A stretch of 64,000 nucleotides of DNA from JAPXLN01 sp033809515 (GCA_033809515.1 JAPXLN010000005.1:1-64000); one strand, 5' to 3'. Positions 39,825 through 48,592 are shown, counted from the first letter of the stretch. Translations and numbers: made by a program. The notes: a model not told the origin generated them from the sequence alone.

Positions 39825-41387
39825 TTATACCATATCCTTCTCCAACGCGCGCCTTATGAGGGGAAGCATGTTGTCATAGGTATCAATGAAAGCTGCCTGG
39901 TCCTCTCCAATCCACATTACATCGAGGGTCTCTCCTTGCTGTGGCACAGGCGAACCGCCGCATCTTTCCATTAGGTAAAATTGAACCCTTTTCTCTATAG
40001 GTCCGTCCTCTCCAAAGAACCTGTACCTGATCGTGCCAAGATCGCCTGTGATGCGCCCGTCAATACCCGTCTCTTCTTTCACTTCCCGCAAAGCCGCGTC
40101 CTCAAGAGCTTCGCCTGGCTCAAGATGGCCTTTGGGCGGAACCACTTTCCCAAACCTGTCAAGAACAAAAAGCATCTCCCGACCCTTCTTGCCCTCTCTG
40201 ATCACGATCCCGCCTGCACAGACTTCCTGCCGTACAGGCAGGGAAAGAGCAAATAGCCTGCCTACCTTGGCTAACTGCTCAGATATAAAAGGGAGCCAAG
40301 ACCACGCCATGGCCATGGCACCCCTGGTTGAGGACGGCCTCAGGGTAGACGACAGAACAGCCGCATACTCCGGTGGATAGGAACGCAGAAGGGAGTCGTC
40401 CAAACCGCCGCCGATGACAAGAACCGGAACTCCCGACGCTGCCGCGGCTTGGGCCAATGCAAAGGGAGCTTTTCCCCTCGGTGTCTGCCTATCCACCTTC
40501 CCTTCTCCGGTTATCACCAGATCGGCGTCAGGGATCTCTCGGAAGAAACCGCTCTCTTCCATCAGGAACCGGGCACCGTCCTCCAATCTTGCCCCGAAAT
40601 AAGCCCAGATCCCTCCTGCCAGGCCTCCGCCTGCGCCGGCCATTGGAATACCTCGTGGATCCCGGCTCAGGTCACGCCCAAGAATGCACCCGTACCTTTC
40701 CATTGCGTCGTCAACCTTGCCAAGCAGAGCGGACCCCAGTCCCTTTTGCGGACCATAGACCCAGGTTGCGCCTTGCTCACCTGCGAATGGATTGCTGACA
40801 TCTGATAGGACAATCACTTCAACGCCTTCAAACTCTCTGGGAATACCTCCAAGCGAGACTCTTTCAACAGCCAGGAGCCCGGGTATACCCTCAGGGACCT
40901 GGCACCCGGTCCCATCCATAACCCTGGCCCCGGCAGCCAGTACAGCGCCTATCCCTCCGTCATTCATGGCAGTGCCCCCAACCCCAACGATCACCCTGGA
41001 AGCTCCTGACCGTGCCGCCCATAGCATAAGCTCACCTACACCTGTGCTCCGGGCAGTCCAGGCATCCCGCTTTCCGGGCGGAACAAGGGCCAGACCGCAA
41101 GCTGAAGCGCTTTCGATGACTACTGTCTTGCCCCCGTCAGCGACCATAACTCCCGCTGAAACCGGATCTCCATAGGGACCCGTAACTCTCAGGTATTGGA
41201 TGGGCCCTTGCCATATTTGAGACAAGACACTGGCTGTATGGTCGCCGCCGTCGGCCATAGGCATCTCAACAACATGGGCCTCAGGATAGCCGCGCTCAAA
41301 GCCCTCAGCAACCAGTCTTGTGGCCTCAATAGACGATAGACTCCCCTTGAATGAGTTCATAGCCACCAGGACTTTAAAGGTTCTCAT
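39825..41387 (-). CDS. glycerate kinase-Nudix hydrolase fusion
   Basis: The protein is 520 residues in one frame. Residues about 4-378 form a GlxK/GarK-type glycerate kinase (KVLVAMNSFKGSLSSIEAT, MADGGDHT, VGGTAMNDGGIGAVLAA, ITGEGKVDRQT), which phosphorylates D-glycerate with ATP. Residues about 388-520 form a Nudix domain with a complete box, GHLEPGEALEDAALREVKEETGI (written here in two overlapping halves of the motif: G at 420, EE at 439-440). It would hydrolyse a nucleoside-diphosphate-linked compound. I know no standard enzyme with this pairing. The ATG overlaps the stop of the upstream dipeptidase gene by four bases. Confidence 0.88.
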   Translation of the reverse strand: MRTFKVLVAMNSFKGSLSSIEATRLVAEGFERGYPEAHVVEMPMADGGDHTASVLSQIWQGPIQYLRVTGPYGDPVSAGVMVADGGKTVVIESASACGLALVPPGKRDAWTARSTGVGELMLWAARSGASRVIVGVGGTAMNDGGIGAVLAAGARVMDGTGCQVPEGIPGLLAVERVSLGGIPREFEGVEVIVLSDVSNPFAGEQGATWVYGPQKGLGSALLGKVDDAMERYGCILGRDLSRDPRGIPMAGAGGGLAGGIWAYFGARLEDGARFLMEESGFFREIPDADLVITGEGKVDRQTPRGKAPFALAQAAAASGVPVLVIGGGLDDSLLRSYPPEYAAVLSSTLRPSSTRGAMAMAWSWLPFISEQLAKVGRLFALSLPVRQEVCAGGIVIREGKKGREMLFVLDRFGKVVPPKGHLEPGEALEDAALREVKEETGIDGRITGDLGTIRYRFFGEDGPIEKRVQFYLMERCGGSPVPQQGETLDVMWIGEDQAAFIDTYDNMLPLIRRALEKDMV

Positions 41388-42424
41388 CCCATAACCGCCC
41401 GTATGACCCTTAGCCAGTTCCCTCCCAGAATCCCCCCTGCCGTCTTGCCTGACATTCCTCGTCTCAGCAGTTCTTGTGTTAGTAACGGCAGTCTCCGTAC
41501 ATCAGAAACAGGCTGCGGCCCAGGCTGACCAAAGCTGTCAAAGTCAGTCCCAATGCCAACGTTTTCTTCACCGGCAACTTCCATGGCATGCATAATATGG
41601 TCTACCACTCTCGAAATTGTGGCCTCCTCAGATGACCCAGCGAAGTAAGCAGGGTTGAGGGAGATACCGACAAGACCTCCGGCTTCGCCTATTGCCTGAA
41701 GCTGGTCGTCTGTGAGGTTACGCGGGTGATGGAACAGGCTGTGGCAGTTGGCATGGCTGACGACAAACGGCGATTCACCCAGTTCTACCAGATCCCAAAA
41801 ACCGGCCTCGGACATATGGGCAGCATCTACCAATATACCCAGCCTAGCGCACTCAGCCACAATCTTCCTTCCTGCATTGGTCAGCCCGCCCCGTGTGACC
41901 GATTCACCGGCCCCGTCTGCCAGGAGGTTACGATCGTTCCACGCGAGAGCCAGCATCCTCAGTCCGAGCTTGTAGAACATCCTGAGGACCTCAACGCTTC
42001 CCTCCATAAACTCGCCTCCGTCGAAAGCGAGCATGAGACCAAGGTCCCCGCTATCCTGCCTTTGGATGATGTCTCGAGCTGCGGTCACAGCTCTTACACC
42101 GGGCAACATACACAACGAGTTGAACGCATCTACATACTCAAGACCTTGCCGGACGCCTCGAACAGGCCATGTCCTGTCCCAAGCGAAAGCAGCCATTATT
42201 GCCACGTCAACTCCGCCTTCCATAAGGCGGGGAAGATCAGCGTGACCTTCAGGCGAACTCTCGTTGAAAGGCCTGAACTTGCGCACCACATCATACAGAG
42301 TGCACAGGTGACCGTCGACGATTGTAGATTCTTCATGGACTTCCTCTACACGCTCAAGGAAAAGCTCCTGTTCTTCTCTGGAATCCTCCTCTTTACGCGA
42401 CTTGATAATGGAATCTATGTCCAT
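41384..42424 (-). CDS. M19 (renal dipeptidase-like) protein with altered metal ligands
   Basis: The 346-residue protein belongs to the membrane dipeptidase family M19, zinc enzymes that split dipeptides, often with a D-amino acid. Conserved parts are AHMSEAGFWDLVE, VVSHANCHSLFHHPRNLTDDQL and GIGTDFDS. Two metal ligands differ. The usual HxD near the start is HLC (VDGHLCTLYDV), and the bridging glutamate of the EGG motif is aspartate (LAFDGGEFMEG). The enzyme may use another metal, or have changed or lost activity. Start ATG 42424 has AGGAGAGGGG upstream. It is coupled to the glycerate kinase-Nudix gene. Confidence 0.82.
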   Translation of the reverse strand: MDIDSIIKSRKEEDSREEQELFLERVEEVHEESTIVDGHLCTLYDVVRKFRPFNESSPEGHADLPRLMEGGVDVAIMAAFAWDRTWPVRGVRQGLEYVDAFNSLCMLPGVRAVTAARDIIQRQDSGDLGLMLAFDGGEFMEGSVEVLRMFYKLGLRMLALAWNDRNLLADGAGESVTRGGLTNAGRKIVAECARLGILVDAAHMSEAGFWDLVELGESPFVVSHANCHSLFHHPRNLTDDQLQAIGEAGGLVGISLNPAYFAGSSEEATISRVVDHIMHAMEVAGEENVGIGTDFDSFGQPGPQPVSDVRRLPLLTQELLRRGMSGKTAGGILGGNWLRVIRAVMG

Positions 42425-42630
42425 GGGCAAAAACCCCTCTCCTGAGCAAAATACATCACCTGGCAGACATGCGGACCCAGAGCCCGCTCTCAAGGCGGTG
42501 ATCTCCAGTATTGTTCTCCCCTCAAAGCTGCTTTACCTCCACGAACACACTCATGTCATAGCAGGCTCTCGAACACTTTGTGGTACCCGTCATATTATGT
42601 CATGATGTTCCCTTCAGAGGAGGGATAGCA

Positions 42631-42933
42631 ATGAACGGCGGTCAACTCACCAAAGAAACCATTGAACTGATAGCTGCGCTGAGACCGTTCACAGGCCACA
42701 GAGGCCAAAAACTCATAGATACCCTGATCGAGCTCAGCCGGCCTGATGTGAATATGGGTGCAATGGATGTACACAGCCTCACGGCCAGGGCCAGCGATCT
42801 TCTCTCTGAACGCCTGGACTCAGCAGTATCGCTTTCCTTGATCCTGGCAGCAGCGTGGCTTGGTGCAGCTATTCAGTCCAACGAAGATGAAGCTGACGAA
42901 ACTGCCCAACCGGCCAGGGGGACTGCCCCATGA
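42631..42933 (+). CDS. uncharacterised 100-aa helical protein
   Basis: This small protein is mainly helical (TKETIELIAALRPFTGHRGQKLIDTLIEL), with a hydrophobic stretch near the end (SLSLILAAAWLGAAIQ) and an acidic tail. I recognise no family. A strong AGAGGAGGG site lies 7 bases before ATG 42631. Its stop overlaps the ATG of the next gene (ATGA). It opens a four-gene operon that includes a YbaB-family gene. Confidence 0.65.
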   Translation: MNGGQLTKETIELIAALRPFTGHRGQKLIDTLIELSRPDVNMGAMDVHSLTARASDLLSERLDSAVSLSLILAAAWLGAAIQSNEDEADETAQPARGTAP

Positions 42934-43115
42934 ACACCATGGAGCAGGAAACCGCAAATCCATTTATCCTATTCTTAATCCTTATCCTACTGCTGGCAGG
43001 GACGGGAAACCTGGGAAACACACCGGAGAAAAGCGGGGACAAGGTCTTTCCTGCCGTGCCTGTTTTTAGGTACCCAACCATGCAGTCCCGGCATAAAATG
43101 CTCCAGCAGAAGTGA
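42930..43115 (+). CDS. uncharacterised 61-aa membrane protein
   Basis: A short protein with a single hydrophobic helix (NPFILFLILILLLAGTG, residues about 10-26) and a basic hydrophilic tail. It overlaps the upstream gene by four bases and ends about 14 bases before the YbaB-family gene, so it belongs to the same operon. No family is recognised. Confidence 0.6.
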   Translation: MNTMEQETANPFILFLILILLLAGTGNLGNTPEKSGDKVFPAVPVFRYPTMQSRHKMLQQK

Positions 43116-43129
43116 CTGGAGGGATAGGA

Positions 43130-43477
43130 GTGCAGAATTTCGCCGCCCTTTTGACGCAGATGGAAAGATTGGAGTCGGAAGTCAATACCAGGCTGTCCGA
43201 GCTTCAAAACAGGCTGGTCCATGGCCAGGCAGGAGACGGCTTGATTGGCGCTACCGGAGATATCTGGTTCAACATAAAGAGCGTGCATATTGACAAGGAG
43301 AAACTCGCAGCAAGAACCTATGACCTTTCCGAACTGGAGATCCTGATAGCAGAAGCTGTCAATAATACAATACTGGAGGCTCGCAAGCTTCTCAAGACAG
43401 AAATTGGGGGAGTGATCGGTGGACAGGTTCCTCCGGAATTTGCTAACTTCTTCGGCCGGGGTGGATTTGGTGACTAG
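43130..43477 (+). CDS. YbaB/EbfC-family-like protein
   Basis: The 115-residue protein has the plan of YbaB/EbfC nucleoid-associated proteins: an N-terminal helix (LTQMERLESEVNTRLSELQNRL), a short beta sheet (GDIWFNIKSVHIDKEKL) and a C-terminal helix (ELEILIAEAVNNTILEARKLL). YbaB binds DNA as a dimer and is usually encoded between dnaX and recR. Here it sits among unknown genes and lacks the usual glycine- and methionine-rich ends, so it is a divergent paralogue. GTG 43130 has GGAGG at 7 bases. Confidence 0.65.
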   Translation: MQNFAALLTQMERLESEVNTRLSELQNRLVHGQAGDGLIGATGDIWFNIKSVHIDKEKLAARTYDLSELEILIAEAVNNTILEARKLLKTEIGGVIGGQVPPEFANFFGRGGFGD

Positions 43478-44270
43478 TGACAGCACACTGTCAGAAATCG
43501 CACGCTCGCTTCTGGCTGACGGTAGCGGAGAGGACCAGCGAAGCCTCAGGGAGAAAGCTGGTTTACTTGCGTTGCTGAACCTTCTGGGAATCGTTGAGTC
43601 TTTCTACGGCGAAGGGTCCTACTTCGGTGAAGGGCAGTTCGCTGAAGAAACTGCAATAACCACAATGAAGCCTGCTGAAACCCAGAACCTTCAGTCAATC
43701 CAGGCCGAGCCCCCGGATATAGGTTCTGCAAGAGAGCCCATCACACCCCTGTTCTCCATTCTGTCAAAGCTTTTGGCCGGTCAGGGGAGCATGGACCCAG
43801 CCATGCTAACCTCTCTCATAGGCCTAGTCTCCTCCTTGTCGAAAGTCTTCCCCGGCAAGGCAAGCGTCCCTGACGAACAGGAAAGCGAAGAAGGCAGTAA
43901 GCATGAAGACCCTGATCAAGCCGAGGGAGTTGCGCCGGAAGCCGGCATCACCCGGAAGCTGGAACACGTATCCCCGCTCCAGCAAATACTGGGCATGGAC
44001 CCTAAACTGCTGACGGCAATCCTGAACTTCATCGCAAACATGGATTTCATGAGGAGCAAGACGAGTCAGGAACCGAAAGTTCCGCCCGTACCTGAAAGCG
44101 CGCCTGAGGTTCAGGACATCGCTCCGGAAGCAACACCGGTTCGCCTATCTGAAGACAAACGCCAGCTGGTCGTGGCAAAAAGCCGGCCGAAACCGTCTGC
44201 GCCTCGGACGGGTCACAAACCAGGCTTCGGCATCTACAGAGGATGGCCCGGTAAACCCGCCCTTCAATAA
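43470..44270 (+). CDS. uncharacterised 266-aa protein with internal repeats
   Basis: The protein is acidic and proline-rich, with two similar short helical segments: PLFSILSKLLAGQGSMDPAMLTSLIG (about residues 90-115) and PLQQILGMDPKLLTAILNFI (about 168-188). It ends in a basic tail (KSRPKPSAPRTGHKPGFGIYRGWPG). No signal peptide is seen. The start is GTG 43470 (site GGGGTGG), overlapping the YbaB-like gene by 8 bases. No family is recognised. The repeats resemble a docking or scaffold protein. Confidence 0.6.
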   Translation: MTSDSTLSEIARSLLADGSGEDQRSLREKAGLLALLNLLGIVESFYGEGSYFGEGQFAEETAITTMKPAETQNLQSIQAEPPDIGSAREPITPLFSILSKLLAGQGSMDPAMLTSLIGLVSSLSKVFPGKASVPDEQESEEGSKHEDPDQAEGVAPEAGITRKLEHVSPLQQILGMDPKLLTAILNFIANMDFMRSKTSQEPKVPPVPESAPEVQDIAPEATPVRLSEDKRQLVVAKSRPKPSAPRTGHKPGFGIYRGWPGKPALQ

Positions 44271-44290
44271 AGACCCACTTCTACGCCGGT

Positions 44291-44319
44291 CTGACCCGGA
44301 CACCCAATGTCCGGGTCAG
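44291..44319 (+). terminator. 12-bp hairpin after the YbaB-like operon
   Basis: CTGACCCGGACA (44291-44302) and TGTCCGGGTCAG (44308-44319) form a perfect stem with loop CCCAA. No T-run follows. It lies 20 bases after the last gene of the operon and separates it from the deacetylase gene. Confidence 0.6.
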
Positions 44320-44435
44320 CGATTGCAGGGAATCACGTCATATATCCAGACCGGCACGACTATTATTCATCGTAGAGGATCATTGTGCCTCAAGACAGAA
44401 TCACTTCATGAGTGAACACTTGGAGGTCAACGGGC

Positions 44436-45233
44436 ATGTTGCTGAGAAGGAGATCTTTAACAGCGGCCCTTTTGCTAATGCTGGGAATTACCGGCACAAT
44501 CATTGGGGTCCGTACCCAGGGGGTACGTCCTGTGACGGAAATGTACAACCTGCCCACAGCCGCCACATCACAAACGCCTATGTTTTACGTCAAGACAGAC
44601 CGGAAACTCATGGCGTTAACCTTTGACATCTCCTGGGGCAAAGATACGCCCACCAAGATCCTTGACGTTCTCGCCAGTTACAACCAGAAGGCCACCTTTT
44701 TTCTGTCAGGACCTTGGGCCAACCATTACCGGAACACAGTTACGAGAATCGTAGAAGAGGGCCATGAGATTGCCAGCCACGGACAAGAGCACATTAACCT
44801 AAGCCAGGAGAGCAAACAGACGGTAAGAGATAACATACAGTCGGCCCACGACATTTTGGTAAACCTCACCAACACGACGCCCAAATTCTTCCGGCCCCCC
44901 AACGGCGATTATGACGACCTTGTGGTCCTCACTGCCCGTGAGCTGGGATATGAGACGGTTATCTGGTCCCTGGACAGTCTGGATTGGAAGAATCCCGGCG
45001 TCTCTTATATGGTAGAGATAATATCGAAATACAGCTTCCCAGGCGCCATCATACTGTTCCATGCATCAGACTCTGCCAAGGAGACCCACGAAGCTCTTCC
45101 CCTTGTCATCGAGAATTTGAGGGCGGCAGGCTATGAGCTTCTTACACTGGGTGAACTCATGTCAAGAGGGACACCTGCCCGCGACGACCCCAGAGGAAGA
45201 CCTCCCGATCAACTTCCCGGAGCAGTCAAGTAG
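44436..45233 (+). CDS. polysaccharide deacetylase, PdaB-like
   Basis: This 265-residue exported or membrane-anchored protein has an N-terminal hydrophobic segment (about 7-25) and a NodB homology domain (about 60-245). The first motif is ALTFDISWG rather than TFDDG, the metal histidines are in SHGQEH, and the later motifs are FFRPPNGDY and LFHASD. The FDISWG variant is typical of PdaB, a sporulation protein of Bacillus needed to keep spores. It should remove N-acetyl groups from peptidoglycan or a related polymer. ATG 44436 has GGAGG at 9 bases. Confidence 0.85.
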   Translation: MLLRRRSLTAALLLMLGITGTIIGVRTQGVRPVTEMYNLPTAATSQTPMFYVKTDRKLMALTFDISWGKDTPTKILDVLASYNQKATFFLSGPWANHYRNTVTRIVEEGHEIASHGQEHINLSQESKQTVRDNIQSAHDILVNLTNTTPKFFRPPNGDYDDLVVLTARELGYETVIWSLDSLDWKNPGVSYMVEIISKYSFPGAIILFHASDSAKETHEALPLVIENLRAAGYELLTLGELMSRGTPARDDPRGRPPDQLPGAVK

Positions 45234-45269
45234 AACCCGTTATAACACCGGTCATGAGAAGGCTACACG

Positions 45270-45950
45270 CTACGGGATTCTCCCGGTAGCGACTACTAGA
45301 AGAAACCCTTCTTCCACAGAGACGAAGGCCTCTGACCCCAACAGCTCATTGGAAATGCCCCGGGTGGAGCCTCGCCGGAGGACGGCATTGGAAAGGGGAA
45401 ACCGGAGGCCGGCCGTGGTCACTCCCCGAACTTCCTCGCTCACCGGAATCAGCGACACGAAGTCACCTCTTGACCCACAGATGACCCTAGATCCGCCGTA
45501 AGGGTACTCGTATCCTGCCATCCAGAGAATCCTGGTCGCACCCGACCATATGCTGACATCCATGCCCTTTTTTGCGTACCTTTCAAGAAGAAAGACATTG
45601 GCCAGACTATGCTCAACCCTTGACCCTCCAAGGGCGCCAAGAAGAACGGCACGGTCAAATCTTTCGTTGGCCACCGTATCCAAGGCGACTTCCGTATCGG
45701 TCTCGTCCTTATCCTTTTGAAGGCCGATTATCCTTGAACCCTTGGCCCTGAGAATCTCAACCTCAGAGAGACCACACGAATCAAAGTCGCCTACGACCAC
45801 ATGGGGCAGAATGTTGTGTCTGATAAGAAAAAGGGCGCCCCGGTCAGCTGCTACAATCAGCGACGCTCTCTTAACCAATGCCGTTGCCGAACCGTCAAGA
45901 TCCCCACCTGCAACCACTACAGCGAACTCTTGACCGGGGCCCATTTCCAA
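45270..45950 (-). CDS. thiN: thiamine pyrophosphokinase
   Basis: ThiN converts thiamine and ATP to thiamine pyrophosphate. The 226-residue protein shows VVVAGGDLDG, IVAADRGALFLIRHNILPH, VVGDFDS, the acidic motif KDKDETDTEVALD, and GALGGSRVEHSLAN. It lies downstream of thiT, under the TPP riboswitch, so import and activation of thiamine are controlled together. The start is TTG 45950 or ATG 45944; neither has a strong site. Confidence 0.93.
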   Translation of the reverse strand: MEMGPGQEFAVVVAGGDLDGSATALVKRASLIVAADRGALFLIRHNILPHVVVGDFDSCGLSEVEILRAKGSRIIGLQKDKDETDTEVALDTVANERFDRAVLLGALGGSRVEHSLANVFLLERYAKKGMDVSIWSGATRILWMAGYEYPYGGSRVICGSRGDFVSLIPVSEEVRGVTTAGLRFPLSNAVLRRGSTRGISNELLGSEAFVSVEEGFLLVVATGRIP

Positions 45951-46003
45951 CTAGACTCACATCCCTACAATTGGAGTGAAATACGCCATAATCCCCATGA
46001 CTG

Positions 46004-46522
46004 TCATTTGGCAGTGGCCTTCTCCACCATAGAGTATAGACCATACCGAAGTATGACCGCGGAAATCACCAGCTCAGGCAGAAGATAGGCCCCATTGTAC
46101 AAGAGCGAGTACAGATACGGGTTCATACCCCGATCCAAGGCCGCGCTGGCAAAGAAAATAAGCCCGGAAACATAGTGAGAGACGAACCTTCCCAGTATGC
46201 CCACGGTTGTCCCTAGCACTGCTCTCTGGCCCATAAGACCGCTCAGACCCAGCATACCAAAGGCAAGAGGATAGTCCAGGAAGACCTGGGCAGGATGTAC
46301 GAAAAACGGCTCAATCATATACTGAAGAATGCCATGAACAATGCCGGCTGCTATCCCGGGCCCTGCCCCCCGGCGCATGGCAAAAAGAAGGATAGGAATC
46401 ATGCTTCCCATCGTAACTGACCCGCCATACGGCGCCTGGAAGATCTTAACGAAACTCAGAGTCAACCCGAGGGCAACCATTATCGCCCCTTCCACCAGCA
46501 CCTCAACTCTTTGTTGCCGCAC
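46004..46522 (-). CDS. thiT: thiamine-specific ECF transporter S component ThiT
   Basis: The 172-residue membrane protein has six predicted helices. GGSVTMGSMIPILLFAMRRG carries conserved thiamine-binding features of ThiT. It captures thiamine for the shared ECF energy module, which is not encoded here. GTG 46522 follows GAGGAGG at 7 bases. The TPP riboswitch and terminator directly upstream confirm the substrate. Confidence 0.92.
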   Translation of the reverse strand: MRQQRVEVLVEGAIMVALGLTLSFVKIFQAPYGGSVTMGSMIPILLFAMRRGAGPGIAAGIVHGILQYMIEPFFVHPAQVFLDYPLAFGMLGLSGLMGQRAVLGTTVGILGRFVSHYVSGLIFFASAALDRGMNPYLYSLLYNGAYLLPELVISAVILRYGLYSMVEKATAK

Positions 46523-46550
46523 AGAAATACCTCCTCGTATGGGGAGGGCA

Positions 46551-46576
46551 AATAAAAACGCCGCACGGGCGTGCGG
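46551..46576 (-). terminator. riboswitch-controlled intrinsic terminator
   Basis: On the minus strand CCGCAC and GTGCGG form a stem with loop GCCC, followed by CGTTTTTATTT. It lies between the TPP aptamer and thiT, so thiamine pyrophosphate probably stops transcription here. Confidence 0.8.
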
Positions 46577-46589
46577 GCATCTGACTCGG

Positions 46590-46672
46590 ATTTCCCTACG
46601 CGGGCATTACCCCACAGGTTCCAAGGGTCAGGCGCTCATAGCCCTTTCTCAGCCGCTCACAGCAGCTCCCCG
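46590..46672 (-). ncRNA. TPP riboswitch (THI element)
   Basis: Read on the minus strand, the conserved aptamer parts appear in order: GCTGAGAAAGGGC, ACCCTTGGAACCTG, GGGTAATGCCCGCGTAGGGA. These correspond to the pyrimidine- and pyrophosphate-sensing helices of the THI box. It lies upstream of thiT and thiN on the same strand. High thiamine pyrophosphate should favour the terminator that follows. Confidence 0.95.
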
Positions 46673-46722
46673 ATTTACCCCATTTTAACTCTAATCTATC
46701 CCAAAGTCACCTGTCTCTTTAG

Positions 46723-48135
46723 CTATACTCTTATGGTCTTCCACTTCCCCCGCCTCAACCTAATCCAGTACAAGCTTGCCCTCACAACCCAGTCGAGGAA
46801 CATAGCTAGCCAGGCTGCGGCCAACCCCAAATGGAAGACGTTCATGAGAACATAGGTAACGCCATACCGGACTATCCAAATGCCTGCAATGGTGACATAC
46901 ATACCGATTCGGGTATCGCCGGCTCCGCGCAGAGCGCCGGGAATAACGAAACCAAGCGCCTCGGGTATCTGCGTGAACGCTACTATGCGTAACAGCGGAA
47001 TCCCCTTGGATATTACCTCTAGGTCATCTGTAAATATGCTAAGGAACTGAGAAGGGAAGAGGAAGAACAAAAGCCCCATGGTACCCATGGTCAAAACGCC
47101 CATCTTGACGGCAATCATAATGCTCTTTTCAGCGCCGTCTGCATCTCCCGCTCCCAGCCTTTGTCCTACAAGCGCAGTAGCAGCTGTTGAGAATCCTGTT
47201 CCGGGCATGTACGAAAACGACTCAACGTTCAGTGAAAGAGAGTGAGCTGCGTAAGACTTGGTACCAAGGTCGGCAACCTGTCTGGCGTAAGCAATCTGCC
47301 CTGACGAAGTAAGCACGCGCTCCAAAGCAGCCGGAACCCCAATGTTCAGTATTCGGCCAAACAAGCTCCAGTCGAACCTGAACAACACCTTGCGCCAGTT
47401 CACCCACAGCCTATCGTTAGGACGGGAAACAACGTACAGCATTGCCAGGCCGCCCAGGGTCCGCGACACAGACGTGGACAGACCGGCACCGGTAGCTCCC
47501 ATGGCAGGAAGGCCTAACTTGCCGTTAATCAGAATGTAGTTGAGGCAAGCTTTCATCGTATTAAGGGATACGTTAATAACCATGGGAGTTCGGGTATCCC
47601 CAGCTCCACGCAGAGCACCGGTTGCAATTGTAAAGACGAAGAAAAGAATCATGCCTGGCATCATAGCTTTTACGTACGGACCGCCTATAGCCTTTACTGA
47701 ATCCTCTGCTTTCATGAAAGAGATGACCCAATCTGCCTTCTGGTACCCAACGTAGCTTATGATGCCTCCGCACATCAAGGCAATAAGCAGTGACTGGCCT
47801 GCTACTTGCCCGGCCTCTTCCCGGTTGCCGCTGCCAACGGCTCTGGCGGAAAGCGCCGTAGTCCCAACCGAAAGCCCCATAAAAAGGGCATTCACCAGAA
47901 AAAACGGCTGCATGCTGAGTCCCACCGCTGTAACCGATTCCGCACCCAGCCTTCCAAGCATAGCCATGTCAATGACCTGTGTCACCATGGAAAGAGCTTG
48001 TTCCAGAACGACCGGCCATGCCAGAGCCCACGTAGCCCTAAGGATGGCCCGGGTTTCCGGATCCGTCCCGAATATCCTTGAAACCAAGCCCTCGCGCTTG
48101 GATGCCTTCTTCCTCGGCTGTGGAACCGGTTCCAC
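46723..48135 (-). CDS. MATE family efflux transporter
   Basis: This multidrug and toxin extrusion transporter has twelve helices in two homologous halves. Both halves carry the family motif with GALRGAGDTR (about 150 residues apart from each half start), and the N-terminal half has PVVLEQALSMVTQVIDMAMLGRLG. It exports organic cations or drugs by exchange with sodium or protons. The open frame extends to 48282, but its upstream part lies over the terminator of the glutaredoxin gene. GTG 48135 (site GGCGGTG) gives 470 residues and is used here; GTG 48186 is possible. Confidence 0.9.
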   Translation of the reverse strand: MEPVPQPRKKASKREGLVSRIFGTDPETRAILRATWALAWPVVLEQALSMVTQVIDMAMLGRLGAESVTAVGLSMQPFFLVNALFMGLSVGTTALSARAVGSGNREEAGQVAGQSLLIALMCGGIISYVGYQKADWVISFMKAEDSVKAIGGPYVKAMMPGMILFFVFTIATGALRGAGDTRTPMVINVSLNTMKACLNYILINGKLGLPAMGATGAGLSTSVSRTLGGLAMLYVVSRPNDRLWVNWRKVLFRFDWSLFGRILNIGVPAALERVLTSSGQIAYARQVADLGTKSYAAHSLSLNVESFSYMPGTGFSTAATALVGQRLGAGDADGAEKSIMIAVKMGVLTMGTMGLLFFLFPSQFLSIFTDDLEVISKGIPLLRIVAFTQIPEALGFVIPGALRGAGDTRIGMYVTIAGIWIVRYGVTYVLMNVFHLGLAAAWLAMFLDWVVRASLYWIRLRRGKWKTIRV

Positions 48136-48280
48136 ATGCGACACCGCCTCTCTGAGAACACTCCTATGAAACAGCCTTAACAACACATAGTTCGCTACCC
48201 AAGAAGAAACTCCTTTAGATAAATCATGACAAGCGATCAAGCAATGCAGAGTACCAACGGAATATGTGGCGCAAAAGCTC

Positions 48281-48305
48281 AAGAAAAGGCCCGCACAGGC
48301 GGGCC
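48281..48305 (-). terminator. intrinsic terminator of the glutaredoxin gene
   Basis: On the minus strand GGCCCGC, loop CTGT and GCGGGCC are followed by TTTTCTT. It lies 33 bases after the glutaredoxin stop codon. Confidence 0.85.
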
Positions 48306-48337
48306 TTCTATACGTGCGAAGGAGTTTTGGCCCCCTC

Positions 48338-48592
48338 CTACTTCTTCTGTTTCATTAAGTCGATAAGAAGCTCAACCTTCCTCTTATCGAAGCCTACGAT
48401 CACGTTTCCGTTGATTACCAGCACAGGCACGCCCATCTGACCGGAGATCTTCACCATCTCGCGAGCTGCCTCCATGTCAACTGAGACGTCCTTCTCCTCA
48501 TAGGGAACCCCCGTCTCATCAAGATATGCTTTAGCCCTGGTACACCACGGACATGTAGGAGTTGAGTACACGGTAACCGAAACCTCAGCCAT
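48338..48592 (-). CDS. glutaredoxin-like protein
   Basis: An 84-residue thioredoxin-fold protein with the redox motif CPWC at about 14-17 (STPTCPWCTRAKAYLDE), the cis-proline MGVPVLVI and a C-terminal GFDKRKVELLI. It resembles the glutaredoxin/NrdH-type proteins that reduce disulfides or serve ribonucleotide reductase. GGGAGG lies 8 bases before ATG 48592. It stands alone, with its own terminator. Confidence 0.9.
   Translation of the reverse strand: MAEVSVTVYSTPTCPWCTRAKAYLDETGVPYEEKDVSVDMEAAREMVKISGQMGVPVLVINGNVIVGFDKRKVELLIDLMKQKK

Noticed and set aside
39826..39835. TATAAT just before the 39819 gene, suggesting a promoter or a leaderless start.
   Set aside because: The TATAAT comes from the end of the glycerate kinase-Nudix gene (GTA TAA stop), and no -35 box lies at the right distance.
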